From NCBI GenBank assembly GCA_026168455.1, contig CM047430.1:66069044-66133043 (forward strand): 64,000 bases of DNA. The letters are read 5' to 3'. The notes beneath the pieces were generated by a model that was not told where the DNA came from, did no database searches, and saw only the letters and a program-made list of their open reading frames with translations. Both the position numbers and the translations under genes were made by a program. This DNA comes from Theocolax elegans (taxonomy: Eukaryota; Arthropoda; Insecta; Hymenoptera; Cerocephalidae). The first letter of the stretch is position 1. The number at the start of each line of letters is the position of its first letter. This document shows, piece after piece, positions 36,768-49,531 of this stretch.

Positions 36768-37388
36768 AACCCTATCTCGGAACTTGCTTGAAAAACGCCC
36801 TATCTCGGAACTCGCTTGGAAAACGCCCTATCTCGCGCCTCGGTTGAAAAACGCCCTATCTCAAATGAAATTTTTCGCTTTCAAATTTTGTAGTGGCACC
36901 ACTGCGCAACTTAAAAATTCTAAGCTTAAAAATCTCCGTTCTCTCAACTTTTTTTTTAATTTTTATTAACTTAAAACATTTTTTAAATTGCACACAGGTC
37001 GGCTGATATAATAAGTACTCGAAACATCGCCGCTGATAGACAGATAAAGTCAGAGAAGTCTCTCTATCTCTGAGGAGTCCCGATGATGCCTAAACAATTT
37101 TTTTCCGAATTTTAAACACTTTACTAATTAATTTATTTTAATTAGAAAGACCGTATTTTTAAGTTGCGCAGTGCAGGTGCCACTACAAAATTTGAAAGCG
37201 AAAAATTTCATTTGAGATAGGGCGTTTTTCAACCGAGGCGCGAGATAGGGCGTTTTCCAAGCGAGTTCCGAGATAGGGCGTTTTTCAAGCAAGTTCCGAG
37301 ATAGGGCGTTTTCCAAGCAAGTTCCGAGATAGGGCGTTTTCCAAGCAGATCGCGAGATAGGGCGTTTTCCAAGCAAGTTCCGAGATAG
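36768..37388. mobile_element. Foldback element with 28-bp minisatellite arms
   Basis: The left arm (36768-36915) has about three units and the right arm (37155-37388) six units plus a partial, in opposite orientation. Each unit is 28 bp of the form GAGATAGGGCGTTTT(t/c)CAAGCRAGTTCC. Inside the minisatellite both arms share a unique inverted segment (ATTTCATTTGAGATAGGG / GAAAGCGAAAAA, then TTTGTAGTGGCACC and its complement). The ~240-bp centre has no ORF. Inverted arms made of tandem repeats are the hallmark of Foldback-type elements. Confidence 0.8.
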
Positions 37389-38029
37389 ACTGTTCTTCCA
37401 CTCAGCCGACGATATACTGTTTTGGCAATAAACCATTGGCATAATTGATACTCGGTATTCGAAAAGTATTCGATCGAAAACTTTTTATTTAGCGTCAGTT
37501 GATATACATACCATATACGATGTTTTTATACAAATCGATTTGTTTTTTTAATCTTTACATTCAAATAATGAAAATGTATTGGAAAATGAATGGTTGGCGA
37601 CTCCTTACCCAACCCTGAAGCAAATTTATCATCAATCCTATAATTTTCAATTAATTATATTTTTAACAAAAACAAAATTGCCCGCGCGTAACTTGACAAA
37701 ATTAATTATAAATATTCTTTAACGCGAAAAGTGAAATTTTATACAGATACTTATTAAGGAAATAAATAAAAAAGATTGAGAGGCATCGGAGAAAACGACG
37801 ACGACAACAACTCAATATATAAACGAATGTGCAAGCTCGGTCGGACTGTATACATATATATAAACGCGTATAATTGGCGGAATATAGCTACCGGGTGGTT
37901 GGAATAATTACAATTATCTTCGGATGCTCCATCGCGAAACGTATTTGCGGGAGACGTTTAAGATTAGCTCGCGGGTTAAGCTCTCGAGGTAACCGAGTCT
38001 TATCAGCTTTCTAGCAGGACAAACTCATG

Positions 38030-38075
<46 letters not shown>

Positions 38076-38522
38076 CTTTATACGCGGGAGGAGTGTTTCT
38101 CTGTTTGCCATTCATAGAATACACTCGGTGTGTAGCGTAAATCCGAAACCCAGACGCCGCGAGGCCGAGTGACTGCCTGCGATATTAATACAATACGTGC
38201 ACCTAGCCTCCTTATCATATTTACTGCGTGTGTGTATACGTGATCTTTTAAGCGAAATTCGTGGAGTCTTGTGTGCGAGCTTAATTAGACGAGGGTGATG
38301 TCTATTGCGTTAGCGCAAGTTTTTTACGTCGAGACGTCGATGTATGAGCGTCATTATTGGCTTTTGTTTATTACGTTTCAACGGTTAATATATAGATATA
38401 TACGATAAGCAATTTTCTACGTATTGACAAAGATATTTTATGAATTAAATAAAAGTTTTTTTAATTTAAATAAATTTTTATTTTAATACTGTAAGGGGCA
38501 GTAGCGCATAGAAACTGTTCGT
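37389..38522. other. Non-coding spacer with TA tract
   Basis: No supportable gene. (TA)n at about 38032-38068. A GC-richer patch at 37790-38350 shows no convincing frame. Confidence 0.45.
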
Positions 38523-38650
38523 TTAAGGAGACCAGCCTGGGTTGAAATTAAAAAAAGCTATTCAATATTAACAATCTATAAATTTTTTCATAACAAATTG
38601 AAAACATTTCTCTATTTTTAATACAAATTGTTTTAGGTATTATTATTTAT
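38523..38650. mobile_element. Solo end of the TTAA foldback family
   Basis: TTAA at 38523-38526 is followed by GGAGACCAGCCTGGGTTGAAA. The sequence continues as one arm (TATTCAATATTAACAATC ... TTTTTTCATAAC-AAATTGAAAACATTTCT) similar to the arm of the element at 48655-49341. I could not find the partner terminus. Confidence 0.55.
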
Positions 38651-41600
38651 TTTAAAGTTTTTATTCACAAGCAAGTCACTTGTGTAACACACACGCACGA
38701 GGATGATCCGGGTGCCGTCGGCCTATTACGCCTCACGCGTCTTTACTCGGCCTTTCTCCGATTGTGTGACGATTTCCGTCACATGGTAGAACATAATAAT
38801 AGCTATATGTTGTACAAATTTCAAGCAATTGTATGTACTAGATTTGATAAAAAAAATAAAAACCGAAAAAATGGGTTCTTTATGGCAAACGCTATCGAGC
38901 GTAAAAAAGCTTTCGATTCACTTGAAATGTTGGGAGATAGTAAAAAACCGTTTTAATAGAAGCTATTTTTTGTAAAAATTTTAGACCATTTCATCGACTA
39001 TATATTATAGAGAGAATATATTAATACTTGTTTCTCAAAAAATTTTTTCTTTATCCTAAGAAAAAAGTATAATATAAAAGGTTTTTGTTTGAAAAATCTT
39101 TATTTCGCAAAAAACTCCTTTTATATTCAGTTTTATTTCCTATGGCAGTAACAAAAATTCCTCGTTTGAAATATTCTAAATATTGTATTCTGATTACAAG
39201 TTAACAAATAATTTGTAATTATTCATCAAAAGATAATTGTAAAATAATTAATTAATGGTTCTTATTTCCAACGTTAGGTGGAGACGATATAGTTATGAAT
39301 AATAAATTTCATATTAGGATTGGAGCGATTCGTTCATTTTTAAGAAGCTACGTGCCAATGAATTAACAACGGTTTTTTTTTAATACAAATCGAAAAAAAA
39401 AAAAATTTTTGTCTTCTAATAGAAATTAGATATTTATTACAGTAAATAATATTTATATGAATTAAAAAATGTTTCATATACATAATTGAGCAAAAGAAAT
39501 ATTTATTCTCACTTTATATGACAATAAGTTTTTTTAATTTTTTTTGTATATCGACTATAATTTTCCTGTTTTACTTAGATTATACTTTTTTGGCTCTTTA
39601 TAAACTCAAAAAATTTCAATTCTTAAATAAAAATGTGTTCAATACTATTTTTATGTATTATACCTTGAGAAAACGAGAATTTGGAATTTTTTTAGATCTC
39701 TTGCTTTTTTATAGAATTTGGGTAAATGTGATATCTTATATCTCAATGCATATTGCATGACCTCTATCTTTCCGTATTCTAAAGGATAATGGCAACGTGA
39801 ATAAGGGGACTAAAAATGACTCCCGGGACTGAAAAATGATTATTGGAAGAAAAAGGTATTTTTATCTCATAGATAATAAAATACAATTTTACTCCCTCGA
39901 TTGAAAAATGTAATTTATCCATATAATAAAGAATTATTACAATACATACTGTTTCGTTAAGAGAAAAATGTATGTATGCGACTAAAATTTAAATATTTAA
40001 ATATTTATTTGCTCTGATGAAATCAATATTGGAAATTTTTATTTTAGTCTTATAATGTATAAATGTAAAAATTCAACATTTTCCATTTACGAAATTTGCT
40101 ATTCAAAGGTTATTGAAAAGTTTTTGAATTTTGAATTTATTTTAATTAAATTAAATATTTAGAGTAAATCTATAATAAATTTATCATTTTTCTTATTGAT
40201 TTTCTTATTGAAATATATATTAAATATATTTAATATAAACTATAAATTAAATATATTTTAGTAAGATACTCCGCATGTTTAATTGTTTCAAATAAATTCT
40301 TATTTCATTCTTACATAAAATTCGAATAAAAAAAATTTTAATACAAATCAACGATTACTATATTAAATAATATTATATTATATTATAATGGATCATCCAG
40401 ATTTTTAATTCAACAATACAACCAAACAAACTTTATAATATTTGAAAAGTACGCGCGTCAGTTACTTTTATAAATAATAATATCTATTAGGAATATAATA
40501 AAGTGACATTTTGGAGGATGGTGAAATCGATCACGTCACCCGTTGAAATATACCATCTCTCGTACTCCCCGCAAATTCTCGTGACGGCGAAGTATACACA
40601 TATAGAAGAGATAAACATAACAAGGAGGGACGACGCGCGCAAATCGTCGTCGTAGTCGGACGAAACGTTATAGACGTGCGGCGTGCGGATATATCGCTCA
40701 ACCGAAGATGGATGACCCTGTTACGGTATGACCCGGTTGTTTCGGGGGGGAAAGGGGCTTCTGCCTCACTCGTTGACTCGTCACCGCGCACCGCTGCCCA
40801 AACACCGATCCGAGCAATTAGCTTTGACCCATCCCCCCATGGCTGCGCTTCACTTATATGTACGGGTGTATATATATATATAGATTTGTTCGAGTTGAAT
40901 TTTTGATTTAACGGGATTTAAACCCCTAATAACTGCGGATATACTATTTTTTTTTAAACGAACGGTGTTGTGTTTCCTTTGAAGGTAATGCGTGATTTTT
41001 GTCATATTTTTATGTAAAAAGTGTGTATTATTTTTTTTAACTATAAATATAGTTATTTCTATTTAATTTCATTAGTTATTCATTATTTCGTAAAACGTCA
41101 ACATTTTAATAAGAATATTTAATTTTTCCCTGCACGTACAATATACATTCTTATTATATATATATAGCTTTGGACCATATCTACAGCTACATCTACATAA
41201 TATTAAAATTTTATAAGTGAAATGTGACTTTTTCTATAAAAAACGCCTTATCCTGGCAAAATTATTTAGTAAACATGATCATTTATGTATTCAATGTGAT
41301 CACATTGATACGAGAAACAATTTGAAACTATTACAAATTATTTTGATAATTGGTTTTATTAGTTTTAAGGCTCTAAAGTTATGGCAGAAGAAAAACTTTG
41401 GGAAAATTCTATAATTTCTGTGTTTTTTCTTAAATTGTGGCCAATTCTTTTTTCTTCTGTAAAATTTTATTGGGGTTTATTGGAAATTAATTCTTTTCAT
41501 TTTTAACCTGTGGGGCATATGTGAAATTAAATTTCTTAATTTCTGACTTATGACGGCTAATAAAAAATTAATTTATTCGATTTTTGCCATACGGGGACTT

Positions 41601-42458
41601 ATGGGAAAAAATATTTTAATTTCTGTATTATGGGAGCATATGGCAAATTAAATTTATGAAAAAATCGGTTACCATTTTAAAAAATATAGTTATCGCAGAG
41701 AAACAATTTTTTACACATATATAAGTTTAACACTGTTCGTATATAAATTAATAATAACATATTTAGAAAAATTATTCGAAAAATATTTCCGACTGATACC
41801 TATTCTGCGGCTAAAAGTATCCGAAATAAAAATCCGATGGATACTTCGACTCGGATACTTTTTATAAATGTGTTATTATCACCTTACGAGCTGCGTTAAA
41901 CTTATACGCGCGAATAAAATTATTCTGATATAAACTACTTTTATGTAATCTGATATTATTCACTTTTTTATAAAGACCTCGATATAGATAATTCTCGAAA
42001 CTATATGAAATGCAATCCTAAATATATAAATTGAAAACGTTAAATAGTCATTTCTTAGGAATAAAAAACTGGAATAACAAATATAATATAGGTAGTAAAA
42101 CTATAACGGTTTATCTCACATTTTTCAAGGATTTCGAAATTTTAAACGCTTTATCTAGCAGTCAACACCTTAGACAAAATGCCCGCAAATATTCATAGGA
42201 AAAATAATCAAATCGGCAAATTCTGATCAAGTACTTAACTATAAGTTTTAATTTTTGTTCGTTTAACTTAATTTTCGATGCGATATTAAATAATTTGTAG
42301 CTTAAATAGTCAATTTTTCCTTCACATTACGTTATATAGTTCAGCATTTTAGGAGTAAAATAAAATGAAACAGAAGTACCATAATAGTCTAATGTTTTTA
42401 AATCCTAGTAGGAAAAACGTTTTTAAACCCATACTGTATTATCAGGCGTATTGTATAT
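38651..42458. other. Long AT-rich non-coding stretch
   Basis: I find no supportable gene in 3.8 kb. A GC-richer patch at 40500-40870 gives overlapping ORFs on both strands (86 and 76 codons) with no known domain. At 41400-41650 degenerate copies of TTAATTTCTG...TTATGGG-GCATATG occur in tandem. The rest is plain AT-rich sequence. Confidence 0.45.
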
Positions 42459-42625
42459 ACACACACCGTTAATTGAATCTTTGAATTTCCGGAAATGCCT
42501 ATTTATTCGCGCCATCGTCCGCCGCGTATTAACAGCACTACTAACCTCAGTTGTCACGCGACGGACGATGGCGCGAATAAATAGGCGTTTCCGGAAATTC
42601 AAAGTTTCAATTAACGGTGTGTGTA
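42459..42625. mobile_element. Palindromic MITE with ~70-bp inverted ends
   Basis: The left arm (42459-42527: ACACACCGTTAATTGAATCT ... CGCGCCATCGTCCG) and right arm (42554-42625) are about 95% identical reverse complements, separated by ~26 bp. There is no coding capacity. The arms are less AT-rich than the flanks, so the element stands out. Confidence 0.8.
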
Positions 42626-42756
42626 CATGGTAGAAATTAGATTTTTTAAGATGTTTTTTAAAATAAATAGAATTGTTTAAAAAACTACGGAAAATTTTAG
42701 GATAAAATTTATAACACTTATAAAACATATCAAATGCATTTGTTAGTAAAAATTAT

Positions 42757-43449
42757 TTAAGGGGATAGGCCTGAGTTAAAGCAAAAAAAACAAGCAAATT
42801 TTTGTTACGCTGTCAAAATTTTATCTTTTTAACTATATAACCAATAAAATTTGAGGTTAAAGTATTTAACAAGACCTTTAATTTCCGGATCACCGGGTCC
42901 TAAAATGTTGTTTATAGATCTTGCAATTAATTCTTACGCTCGACACCTCAGTTTCCCAAATTTTATCACGGGACTTTTTCGCTTCACCAACTTTGGACCA
43001 AATCGAATGCAATCAGGCTCAAAAGAAAGCTATCGACACATACTAAAACTTTTATGGTCTTCATTTCTAATTTGTGCACCAAAATATGTAACTATTAAGA
43101 TTTTTTAAATAAATTGTTAGACATTGTGGTGCACTTATTATAAATGAAGATCTTATTAAAAAATGTAATCCATGAAAGTTTTAGTATGTGTCAATAGCTT
43201 TCTTTTGAATCTGATTACGTTCGATTTGGCCAAAAGATGGTCGAGCGAAAAAGTCCCGTGATAAAATTTAAGAAATTGAGGTGTTGAGCGTAAGAATTAA
43301 TTGCAAGATCTATAAACAACATTTTAGGACCCGGTGACCCGGAAATTGAAGGTCTTGTTAAATACTTTAACCTCAAATTTTTTTTTAAATTAAATTTCGC
43401 ACAAAAATTTGCTTGTTTTTTTTGTTTTAACTCAGGCCTACCCCCTTAA
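42757..43449. mobile_element. TTAA-flanked foldback element (685 bp)
   Basis: TTAA at 42757-42760 and 43446-43449 bounds the element. The termini are GGGGATAGGCCTGAGTTAAA and its complement (TTTTAACTCAGGCCTACCCCC). Inverted arms extend inward over most of the element (for example ACCCGGTGACCCGGAAATT and AAAGAAAGCTATYGACACATAC pairs), leaving a ~100-bp centre. The small plus-strand ORF at 42851-43108 lies within one arm and is not a gene. Confidence 0.8.
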
Positions 43450-44099
43450 GGAAGTACAATGGTGTCTTGTGCTGTACGGGGAAGTGAGGGAGTCTCACTT
43501 TTGTATGACTTTTTATTAATGTTTATATCAATTTCTTCAACTTTTAAGTGCTAACATGAGTTCAAATTTTGCATACAGCTTTGTTTATATTCACTTGTGA
43601 TGTCTCTAGTTTTTTATTAGATTCTGTACACTTTTCATCAAATGCACTCTAAAGTCAATCACATTTTTTCGAGTCTCTGGAAGAGCCTATGTATATGAAG
43701 CTAACTTCTTTGTCGTATATCTTCAAAATTTGTACTGAAAAAATATTGAAAAAATTCATGGACATTTCTGACACTCTTACAAATAATATATTTCAATTTC
43801 ATTAAATTTTGTTAATTTTGACTTAACCATTGAACAATCCTAAATTTATTTTCTTTTAAATCGTATCTATATTTGATCTGACATTTTAAAATCAAATTCA
43901 ATAATAACTATATTTAATGGCTGATTATAGTTATAAGCAATCCAAGTAGAAGATATTTTATTTTTTTAAAATTTGGTTTGGTTGAGCATAATTTTGGGAA
44001 AAGAAAAAGCGTTAGGGTCTGTAACTCTGTCTTTCTTTATATTTTTACATTACAAAACATATCAGGCCTTGATCCCTTAGTTAATACATTTTTATTACT
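43450..44099. other. AT-rich spacer without visible gene
   Basis: No supportable feature. Confidence 0.4.
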
Positions 44100-44735
44100 T
44101 ACAAGGAGAGGACCAATCCTGCGAGAAACGGATTTATATCAAAGTCTAAGATATTTTTTCTACTATAAAAATATGAAAAAAAAAACCAGAGTTATAGATT
44201 TAAATTTTCAGAAAAACCCGTTAAATTTAATCGCTAATAACTCGAAAATAAATAGAGATGTGCTCATAAACTTGAATAAAAAGACTCAGATTAAGTAGAT
44301 ATGATTTTTAAAAAAAGCTGAAATATCTTGATTTGGTTGAAAGTTATGATAGAAATAATATTTTAGCGATAGTTTGATAAATATTTTGAAATATAACATG
44401 TATACATTTTCAAACCAAAATATCGCTAACATGTTATTTCTTTCATGATTTTTGACCAAATCAAGATATTTGAGCTTCTTTTTCTTTATATCGTATCTAC
44501 TTGATGACAGTTTTCTTTTGGATTTAAGTTTGGATGCACATCTCTACTTTTTTCCGAGTTATGAGCAATCAAAGTCAAGAGTTTTTTTGGCGAGATTTTT
44601 CGTTATTATCTTTTATATCGTAAAAAATACAGCGTTTCTATCTATAACTCCGAGTTTCTTTATATTTTTAAAGTACAAATCATGCCTTAGAATTTTGTAA
44701 AGGTCTGTTTCCCGCAGGGTTGGTCCTCTCCATGT
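44100..44735. mobile_element. Foldback element with GGAGAGGACCAAYCCTGCG ends
   Basis: Left terminus GGAGAGGACCAATCCTGCGAGAAAC (from 44105) and its complement at the right (ending about 44731) start two ~290-bp imperfect inverted arms. These meet near 44385, where GAAATATCTTGATTTGGT pairs with ACCAAATCAAGATATTT. ORFs within it (for example 43978-44298 and 44452-44700) are arm sequence, not genes. Confidence 0.7.
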
Positions 44736-46932
44736 TAGTTACTACCAAATCAAACGGTCGAATTTTTAAATTTCTACTACAGGGATTGTGTACATTTAAT
44801 CTAATATCAGTGGGTAAATTTAATTTCTAACAGCGAAATCTTCAAAGTAATTATACATTAATTACACCGTTAAACCTATATATATCATTAACAAACAAAT
44901 TTGCATTAATTTGAATGTTAATTATTATCCAAATTGAATGTATAAAATTTAATATCCATATGTTACATATACATGTGTATCAAAGTGATCTAATACATCT
45001 CCCATATATATTAACGCAGGAAAAGTACAATTAAAAAGAAATCTAAAACCTATAAAAAATCGAAGTACATAAATAAACCTTATTTTCGTTCATACATTTT
45101 TTTCTTTATATGCGTATCTCCCCCACAAATACAAATTAAAGACTCGGTTTCAAATAAAGCGCAAATCCGTTTAATCGTAAACAAGATTATTTCCATTTTC
45201 AGTTAATAGAAGTACAACCGACCTCCACTCAGCGCAATAAACGGAAATGGAATAATGCGCGCGACGACAATTGAAAAAGAAAAAAGCTCTATTGGATTTC
45301 TTAAAAAATGTCATATATATATAGCTATAGCCTTGTTTTCCTTCAAATGAAAAGTATATTAAATATATTACGTACTTAATCACATTAAAATTATATTAAA
45401 ATTTACGAGGATTACACTTATGTGTGTTCTATATGTATATATGTATATTTATCTGGTCAGCAGCTCATTAATGAGCATTTGTGTGACACACGCGAGCATC
45501 AGAGTGAGTGAGAGAGAGAGAGAGAGAGAATGGAGACTAATAGACAGACGGATTGCAAAATGTTTAATTTTGATATATTGCGCCGAATGATATGAATAAT
45601 GGGGGTTCATATATGTATGTGTGTGTATGTGCGTGCGCATCACCGTCGCAACTTACCTTTTCGGATTACGCAATAATGAATATTGATGATTTTCCGACCT
45701 GACGGACGAATGAGCGATATACAGTCGATTTTAATTACAAATTGTTTCTTTAATCGAAATTCTCCACCTTTCGTATATTTATATACTTTTACTTTTTTCT
45801 TTTATATATATATATATATATATATAGAATTAAAATTCACTTTATTTTTTAACGAAACATGTATATATATACTCACACATGTATACGTACAAAGTGGTGT
45901 CAATTTGGGACGAAAATAATTATAGGCGAGTCATAATTGTCGGGGTCGAAAACACACACACCTGTGAAGTGTCTTTGTTCAGGCCTCGGAATAACGTACA
46001 CGTACACGTGCGTAGCGAGAAAAGTCAACGCGTTATAAAAAAAAAAAGGAATGGTAACGAGTTCGCAAAACGATTTTTGACACGATGCACACCTATGTAT
46101 ATATAGAAAAGTTCGACGTTTGCGGCGTATATATCGAATCGAATGTCGTTAGCGACGACGCGACAGGAAAATCTGACGCGCTAACGAGGCGCGGCTACCG
46201 ATTCTTCTATTTTTTTTTTCACCTTCTTTTTCGATAAAAATTTCGCGCAGCCTCCCGAATTTTTCCTTTTTTTTTTGTTTCGCTCGTCTATTTATATCAA
46301 GCGCGCGTCAATATGTACGAGCGTGTATATCCCGCGTGTGTGAAAGAAATTTACGTTTGCGGTGTGTGTGTGTGTACATATGTACGCGTTGCGTGTGAAG
46401 AGATTCAAAGTCGTGATTGACGTTGCTCCAATAATTTCCCTCGCGAAGACAAGCAGTCGCATTTGTCAATTTTTAATTTCGATTTTAAAGGTATACGTAG
46501 GTGAAATCATAATTGTTGAGTTATTTAATCGTTTTTATTTTACGGTATAGTTGTTAAGTACAATCGTTGGGAAGGAGTGCCTTATATTTTCGCTATAGTG
46601 AAATACGTAACACCATGAATAATCGTTTATTATAAAATAAGTCATTTTAAACGTTTTTGAATATTTACGTGTCTGTGTGTAAGCGTGCATGTAAACTCAC
46701 TCAGTTTTTTACCAATTTGGCTGAAATTTATTTTTATGGTGACTTCTACATAATTAGGGAAGTAAACAGTCCCATATTCTGGACCAAATTAATAACTTTT
46801 TAAAATAACGCTAAAACGTTTTTCTCCATTATTGTATAAAAAAATTAAATAATCTATGATTTAAATACAGAAAACGTTTCAATATAAAATATTTGACAAT
46901 TCTTGCACCTTTTAATGTACAACTAAATACTG
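44736..46932. other. Non-coding spacer with microsatellites
   Basis: GA tract at about 45507-45530, TA tract at about 45804-45826, and a GC-richer patch at 45880-46460. No recognisable protein on either strand. Confidence 0.45.
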
Positions 46933-47175
46933 CACTGAGAGAAAAGGTATATTAAAAATTACAATATTGTTATATAGGAACGTATAGGAATACACATGGA
47001 TTACCACAATATTTACACTATATTATATAGAAATTTTTTTATAATTTTTTGTAATAAATAAGAGACTATGCATATGCTAATATTTGCTATAATACAGTTA
47101 AAATTATGATAATCCAAGTATATCCCTACATTACTATAACAACATTGTCATTTTAATATATTATTTTTCTCAGTA
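46933..47175. mobile_element. Short TIR element with CACTGAGAGAAAA ends
   Basis: The left end CACTGAGAGAAAAGGTATATTAAAAATTACAATATTGTTATA pairs with the right end (read inward GTACTGAGAAAAATAATATATTAAAATGACAATGTTGTTATA). Pairing extends to the GGATTA motifs further in. It is about 240 bp long without an ORF. Confidence 0.65.
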
Positions 47176-48650
47176 CGTGTGTCAATTTAAATGCATAAAA
47201 GTATTAAAAAATGCAAAGAAACCGTTTTTAAGATTTATAAAAACGTTTATTGATTTTACTATAAAAGTTTAAACGTAAAAAATCGGTATCTCAATTAGGC
47301 AAAATTATTTTCTCTTTACATTTTTCGCTCAGATGAATATTTTAAAAGATAAGTACGAGAAAAACGGATGACAAAAAAATAAATACAAAAAATGTACAAA
47401 AAAGACAGTTTTTGGACTTTATCTAAGTAACTAAAGATTCTACGGACGTACAAATCTTACATGTATAAAAAATGTTCATAGAACAAAAGAAAACGTATTT
47501 CTATATTTAACATTATTTACCTACATTGATATTTTTTAAATTATATTAAAGTCATTTTGCATACATGCGTGTGGGAGACTGAGACATTTTTGAACATGGA
47601 AACTTCAAGTACTTGCCTCTAACTATTAAGTCAAATATTTTACCCACGATATTTGTCGATAGGACGATTTATTTTATAATTGAAAACAAGGCATTTTGTT
47701 AAAAAACACCCCAACCCTGGGGTATTTTTGAAATTATTTGCGATTTATTTTTTTTTCGATGCAAAGATTAATATTTTACATTTTTATTTCTCATACAAAA
47801 TCCGTACCCCGTTACAATCTAAACTAACGGAACTTTAAATACTTAATTTTTAGCAACTCTTAGAATTTTTTTAAGCACCAAATTTATCAATACAACATTT
47901 TACTCTCACGCTAAAACTAAAGTTACTTTTGTCAAAATTTAACTTCTCCGCGTGGAAAATTTGTACGTTTATTATAAATGGGGGGAAATAATTGTTAAAG
48001 TCTTTCTGCTTTATGATAAATAACTTTGATTTTTAAATACAAAATGTACTACTTATTAAGTAAAATACAAGTATTAAAAATACAATGAAATTTATATAAA
48101 ATGTATAAAACAATTCATATTTTTATAAAAAGTAAATTTATTTAATGGTATAATTTAATAATTTTGTACTGAGTTTACAAATTCTACTTGTTCTTCTTTC
48201 AGAGATTTGAATATTAACTGCATTACTTTTTGTTTTTGTAATAACTATTCTCTCCTCTTGAATGTTTTTGTTTAACAATATTATTATCATCTTTTTAGGT
48301 TTCGTTTCTTCTAGATTATGCGATGAATATGCTACAAAATCACCGTGCACTCATTTAATTAACACGTTAAAATTTACTCCAAAATAGAAACAAACTTTAG
48401 ATACGCTGTGCGCAGCAATAAATTAATATTTTCTAACGAAATTACGGTCAAAAGAAAGCTGGTATACGAATTATTTTAACGTGTGTGATTTGCAGGTATA
48501 TAGAAGCTACAGCGCAATTTTACGCTTTTAAAAACTAAGAATAATTAATAAAATAGGACGAGTTTTTCATTTTGGCGAGTCTCGAGTAAACGTAGACAAT
48601 CAATTCGGAATAGATCGTAACTATGGTGAACTTGAGATAATAGCTTTCGT
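47176..48650. other. AT-rich spacer without visible gene
   Basis: No supportable gene. A short segment at about 46705-46790 (TTTTTTACCAATTTGGCTGAAATTTATTTTTATGG) recurs in altered form at about 49870-49930, and CCCC-flanked patches near 47710 and 49835 also look related. This suggests scattered remains of one repeat. Confidence 0.4.
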
Positions 48651-49345
48651 TTAAGGGCACAAGCCTGGGTTAAAATTGAAAAAATATTTCTTAATTTTTT
48701 GAAACAAATTGTATTATTATTTACTTTTATTTAAAATTTGTTGGCCAATTGATATATAACATAACTATTATATTTCATTATAAGACTTTGTACTCTGATT
48801 TTTTACCATAATCGACTTACCACAGGAAAACTCGAGAACCACTTCATCGAATAGACTGAAATTTTAACAGTAACTTTTAAATATTATTTTAGTTCACTTG
48901 AATGGAGCAGACTGTGTTAACAGTGTAATACAAAAATTATTCATATCAAATTATTTTTTACGAAATTAAAGAAATGTATAAACAAAAGCTAAATAATTTT
49001 TTTTAAACAAACATTAGACTTTTATTGAAATTCTGCTTGATTCAAGTGGATTAGAATCATATTTAAAAGTTATTGTTAAAATTTTAGCCTAATCGATCAA
49101 GTGGATCCAGAGATATCCTGCGGTAAGTCAATTATGGTAAAAAAGCAGATTTAATTAAATTATAATCATAATTAATTAAAACAGTTATGTTATATATTAA
49201 TCAATCAAAAAAATTTTAAATAAAAGTTAATAATAATACAACTAGTTTAAAAAATTAAGAAATGTTTTCAATTATTATGAAAAAATGATTAATTGGTAAT
49301 ATTGAATAATTCTTTTTCAATTTTAACTCAAGCTTGTCCCCTTAA
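48651..49345. mobile_element. TTAA-flanked foldback element (687 bp)
   Basis: TTAA at 48651-48654 and 49342-49345 flanks termini GGGCACAAGCCTGGGTTAAA and its complement (TTTAACTCAAGCTTGTCCCC). Long inverted arms pair AATCGACTTACCACAGG ... TAACAGTAACTTTTAAATAT with the mirrored sequence at 49030-49135. No ORF. It is close in size and termini to the element at 42757-43449. Confidence 0.8.
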
Positions 49346-49531
49346 AGAAACCGTCCTATTATGGCAAAATATAATGATTAATAAAATATTACTTATGTCG
49401 ACTGTAGTATAACTAAATTAATTAACTTAGCTTAGTTTATTGGTGTGAATTTATTTAGGGTGGGTCCTTGGAGTAGGTAGGCTTTTTTTGAGGGTTTAAA
49501 TATCGTGTAGAATAGATTTTCATTTCAGTCC

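Noticed and set aside
40531..40906. ORFs of 86 and 76 codons on opposite strands
   Set aside because: No homology recognised and no splice context. Left as a GC-richer patch.
42851..43108. 85-codon ORF
   Set aside because: It falls within one arm of the TTAA foldback element, so it is repeat sequence.
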